A DNA stretch of 6,660 bases from positions 1-6,660 of the forward strand of contig JAPLIF010000355.1 of the NCBI GenBank assembly GCA_026389255.1. Reading direction: 5' to 3'. Under the pieces are notes generated by a model, which worked only from the letters and a program-made list of their open reading frames with translations, did not search any database and was not told where the DNA came from. How positions within the stretch are numbered: position 1 is the stretch's first letter; every line of letters starts with the position of its first letter. This DNA is from Cyanobacteriota bacterium (lineage in GTDB: Bacteria; Cyanobacteriota; Cyanobacteriia; PCC-6307; Cyanobiaceae). Of this stretch, positions 5,893 through 6,660 are shown in pieces. Made by a program: the position numbers and the translations under genes.

Positions 5893-6660
5893 GGCCGGCC
5901 CAGATCCCCTCGTTCTGACCAGCCGGCGCAATCCCCTGGTGACCCGCCTCCGGGACCTCCACACCAGCGCCGGCCGTAGCCGTCAGGGCTTGCTGTTACT
6001 GGAAGGCACCCATCTGGTCCAGGAGGTGGTGCGGCTGGGGCTGCAGCCGGAGCTGGTGTTGGCCACTCCGGCCTGGTGCGACCGCCATCAGCAACTGCTG
6101 ATGGCCCTTCCCGCCGCGACCCCCCTGAGGCAGGCCACCGCCGCAGTGCTCGAGGCGGCCGCCAGCACCCGCCATCCCGATGGGGTGTTGCTCACCCTGG
6201 CGCCTCCCGCAGCTGCAGCGCCCCCCGCCTCCAGCGAGGCCCCCCCTTTTGTGCTTGCCCTCGATCGCCTGCAGGATCCGGGCAACCTGGGCACGCTGTT
6301 GCGGACGGCCTTGGCGGCCGGCGTCCAGCAGGTGTGGCTGGGGGAGGGGGCCGATCCCCTGGCCCCCAAGGTGTTGCGGGCTTCCGCCGGGGCGGCCCTG
6401 GAGCTGCCCCTGTTGCGTCTCACTTCGGAGGCCCTACTGAACCGGGTGGAACAGGCCCGCCAGGGGGGAATGCAGATCGTGGCGGCGGCGGCGGCGGCCC
6501 CAAGGCCCTACTGGCAGATCGATTGGTGCGGGCCCACCCTGTTGCTGCTGGGCAACGAGGGCGCTGGTCTGGCCGCCCCCCTGCTGGCCCTGGCCGATCA
6601 CCAGGTGAGCATTCCCCACGGGGAATCGGTGGAATCTTTGAACGTGGCGGTGGCGGCAGC
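5867..6660 (+). CDS. SpoU/TrmH-family RNA 2'-O-methyltransferase (3' end outside window)
   Basis: The enzyme methylates a ribose 2'-OH of rRNA or tRNA using S-adenosylmethionine. 264 codons are visible. The N-terminal part (about 16-110; TSRRNPLVTRLRDL, LLLEGTHLVQEVV) matches the substrate-binding domain of RlmB/TsnR-like members. An Ala/Pro-rich linker (111-127) leads to the SPOUT catalytic domain with all three motifs: LDRLQDPGNLGTLLRTA (132-148; Asn140 and Arg146), LLLLGNEGAGL (225-235) and VSIPHGESVESLNVAVAA (247-264), which forms part of the trefoil-knot cofactor site. Ending at SLNVAVAA means only a short tail is missing. The ATG has a good Shine-Dalgarno (AGGAG, 5855-5859, 7-nt spacer) inside the upstream gene and overlaps it by 26 bp. 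The exact RNA target cannot be assigned from sequence, so no gene symbol is given. Confidence 0.92.
   Translation, partial: MSGTTSFSEAGPDPLVLTSRRNPLVTRLRDLHTSAGRSRQGLLLLEGTHLVQEVVRLGLQPELVLATPAWCDRHQQLLMALPAATPLRQATAAVLEAAASTRHPDGVLLTLAPPAAAAPPASSEAPPFVLALDRLQDPGNLGTLLRTALAAGVQQVWLGEGADPLAPKVLRASAGAALELPLLRLTSEALLNRVEQARQGGMQIVAAAAAAPRPYWQIDWCGPTLLLLGNEGAGLAAPLLALADHQVSIPHGESVESLNVAVAA

Noticed and set aside
1..6660. CRISPR array, insertion sequence, toxin-antitoxin or riboswitch
   Set aside because: I saw no regularly spaced repeats, no transposase or toxin-like frame and no long leader outside the 174-bp murA/tRNA gap. All other gaps are 38 bp or less.

Overview
The window looks like chromosomal DNA from a high-GC cyanobacterium, most likely a picocyanobacterium of the Cyanobium/Synechococcus type. 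That placement is inference. It rests on the high GC content, a small conserved cyanobacterial protein next to a SpoU/TrmH methyltransferase, and a secreted pentapeptide-repeat protein with a lumen-type leader. The classical HIP1 octamer GCGATCGC was not seen. The genes are core housekeeping genes. I see no phage, transposon, CRISPR or defence genes.

Layout, left to right: the 3' part of tyrS (tyrosyl-tRNA synthetase) enters on the + strand and stops at 483. A compact minus-strand block faces it, read from right to left: murA (5373-4069), tRNA-Leu(CAA) (4045-3964), argD (3940-2759), folC (2762-1449), a helical protein of unknown function (about 1410-898), and a secreted pentapeptide-repeat protein (866-294). 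The last gene has apparently lost its normal 3' end and runs about 190 bp antisense into tyrS. The spacing in the block is tight: 23 bp on each side of the tRNA, a 4-bp overlap between argD and folC, and at most about 38 bp between folC and the next gene. This suggests one long transcription unit linking cell-wall precursor synthesis, a leucine tRNA, arginine synthesis and folate metabolism.

A divergent control region of about 174 bp (5374-5547) separates murA from a plus-strand group. It carries a 14-bp direct repeat with 44-bp periodicity. The plus-strand group is tRNA-Leu(CAG) (5548-5631), an 82-residue conserved protein of unknown function starting only 12 bp after the tRNA, and a SpoU/TrmH-family RNA 2'-O-methyltransferase that overlaps it by 26 bp and runs off the window end.

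The points most worth a second look are: (1) the truncated pentapeptide gene and its antisense overlap with tyrS; (2) folC, which has no in-frame ATG, GTG or TTG for its conserved N-terminus and appears to start at a CTG overlapping the argD stop; (3) two leucine tRNAs each placed directly upstream of a protein gene with no room for a separate promoter; (4) the 14-bp direct repeat between the divergent units; (5) a strong excess of the palindrome GGCCATGGCC. I do not see a convincing new multi-gene system here.
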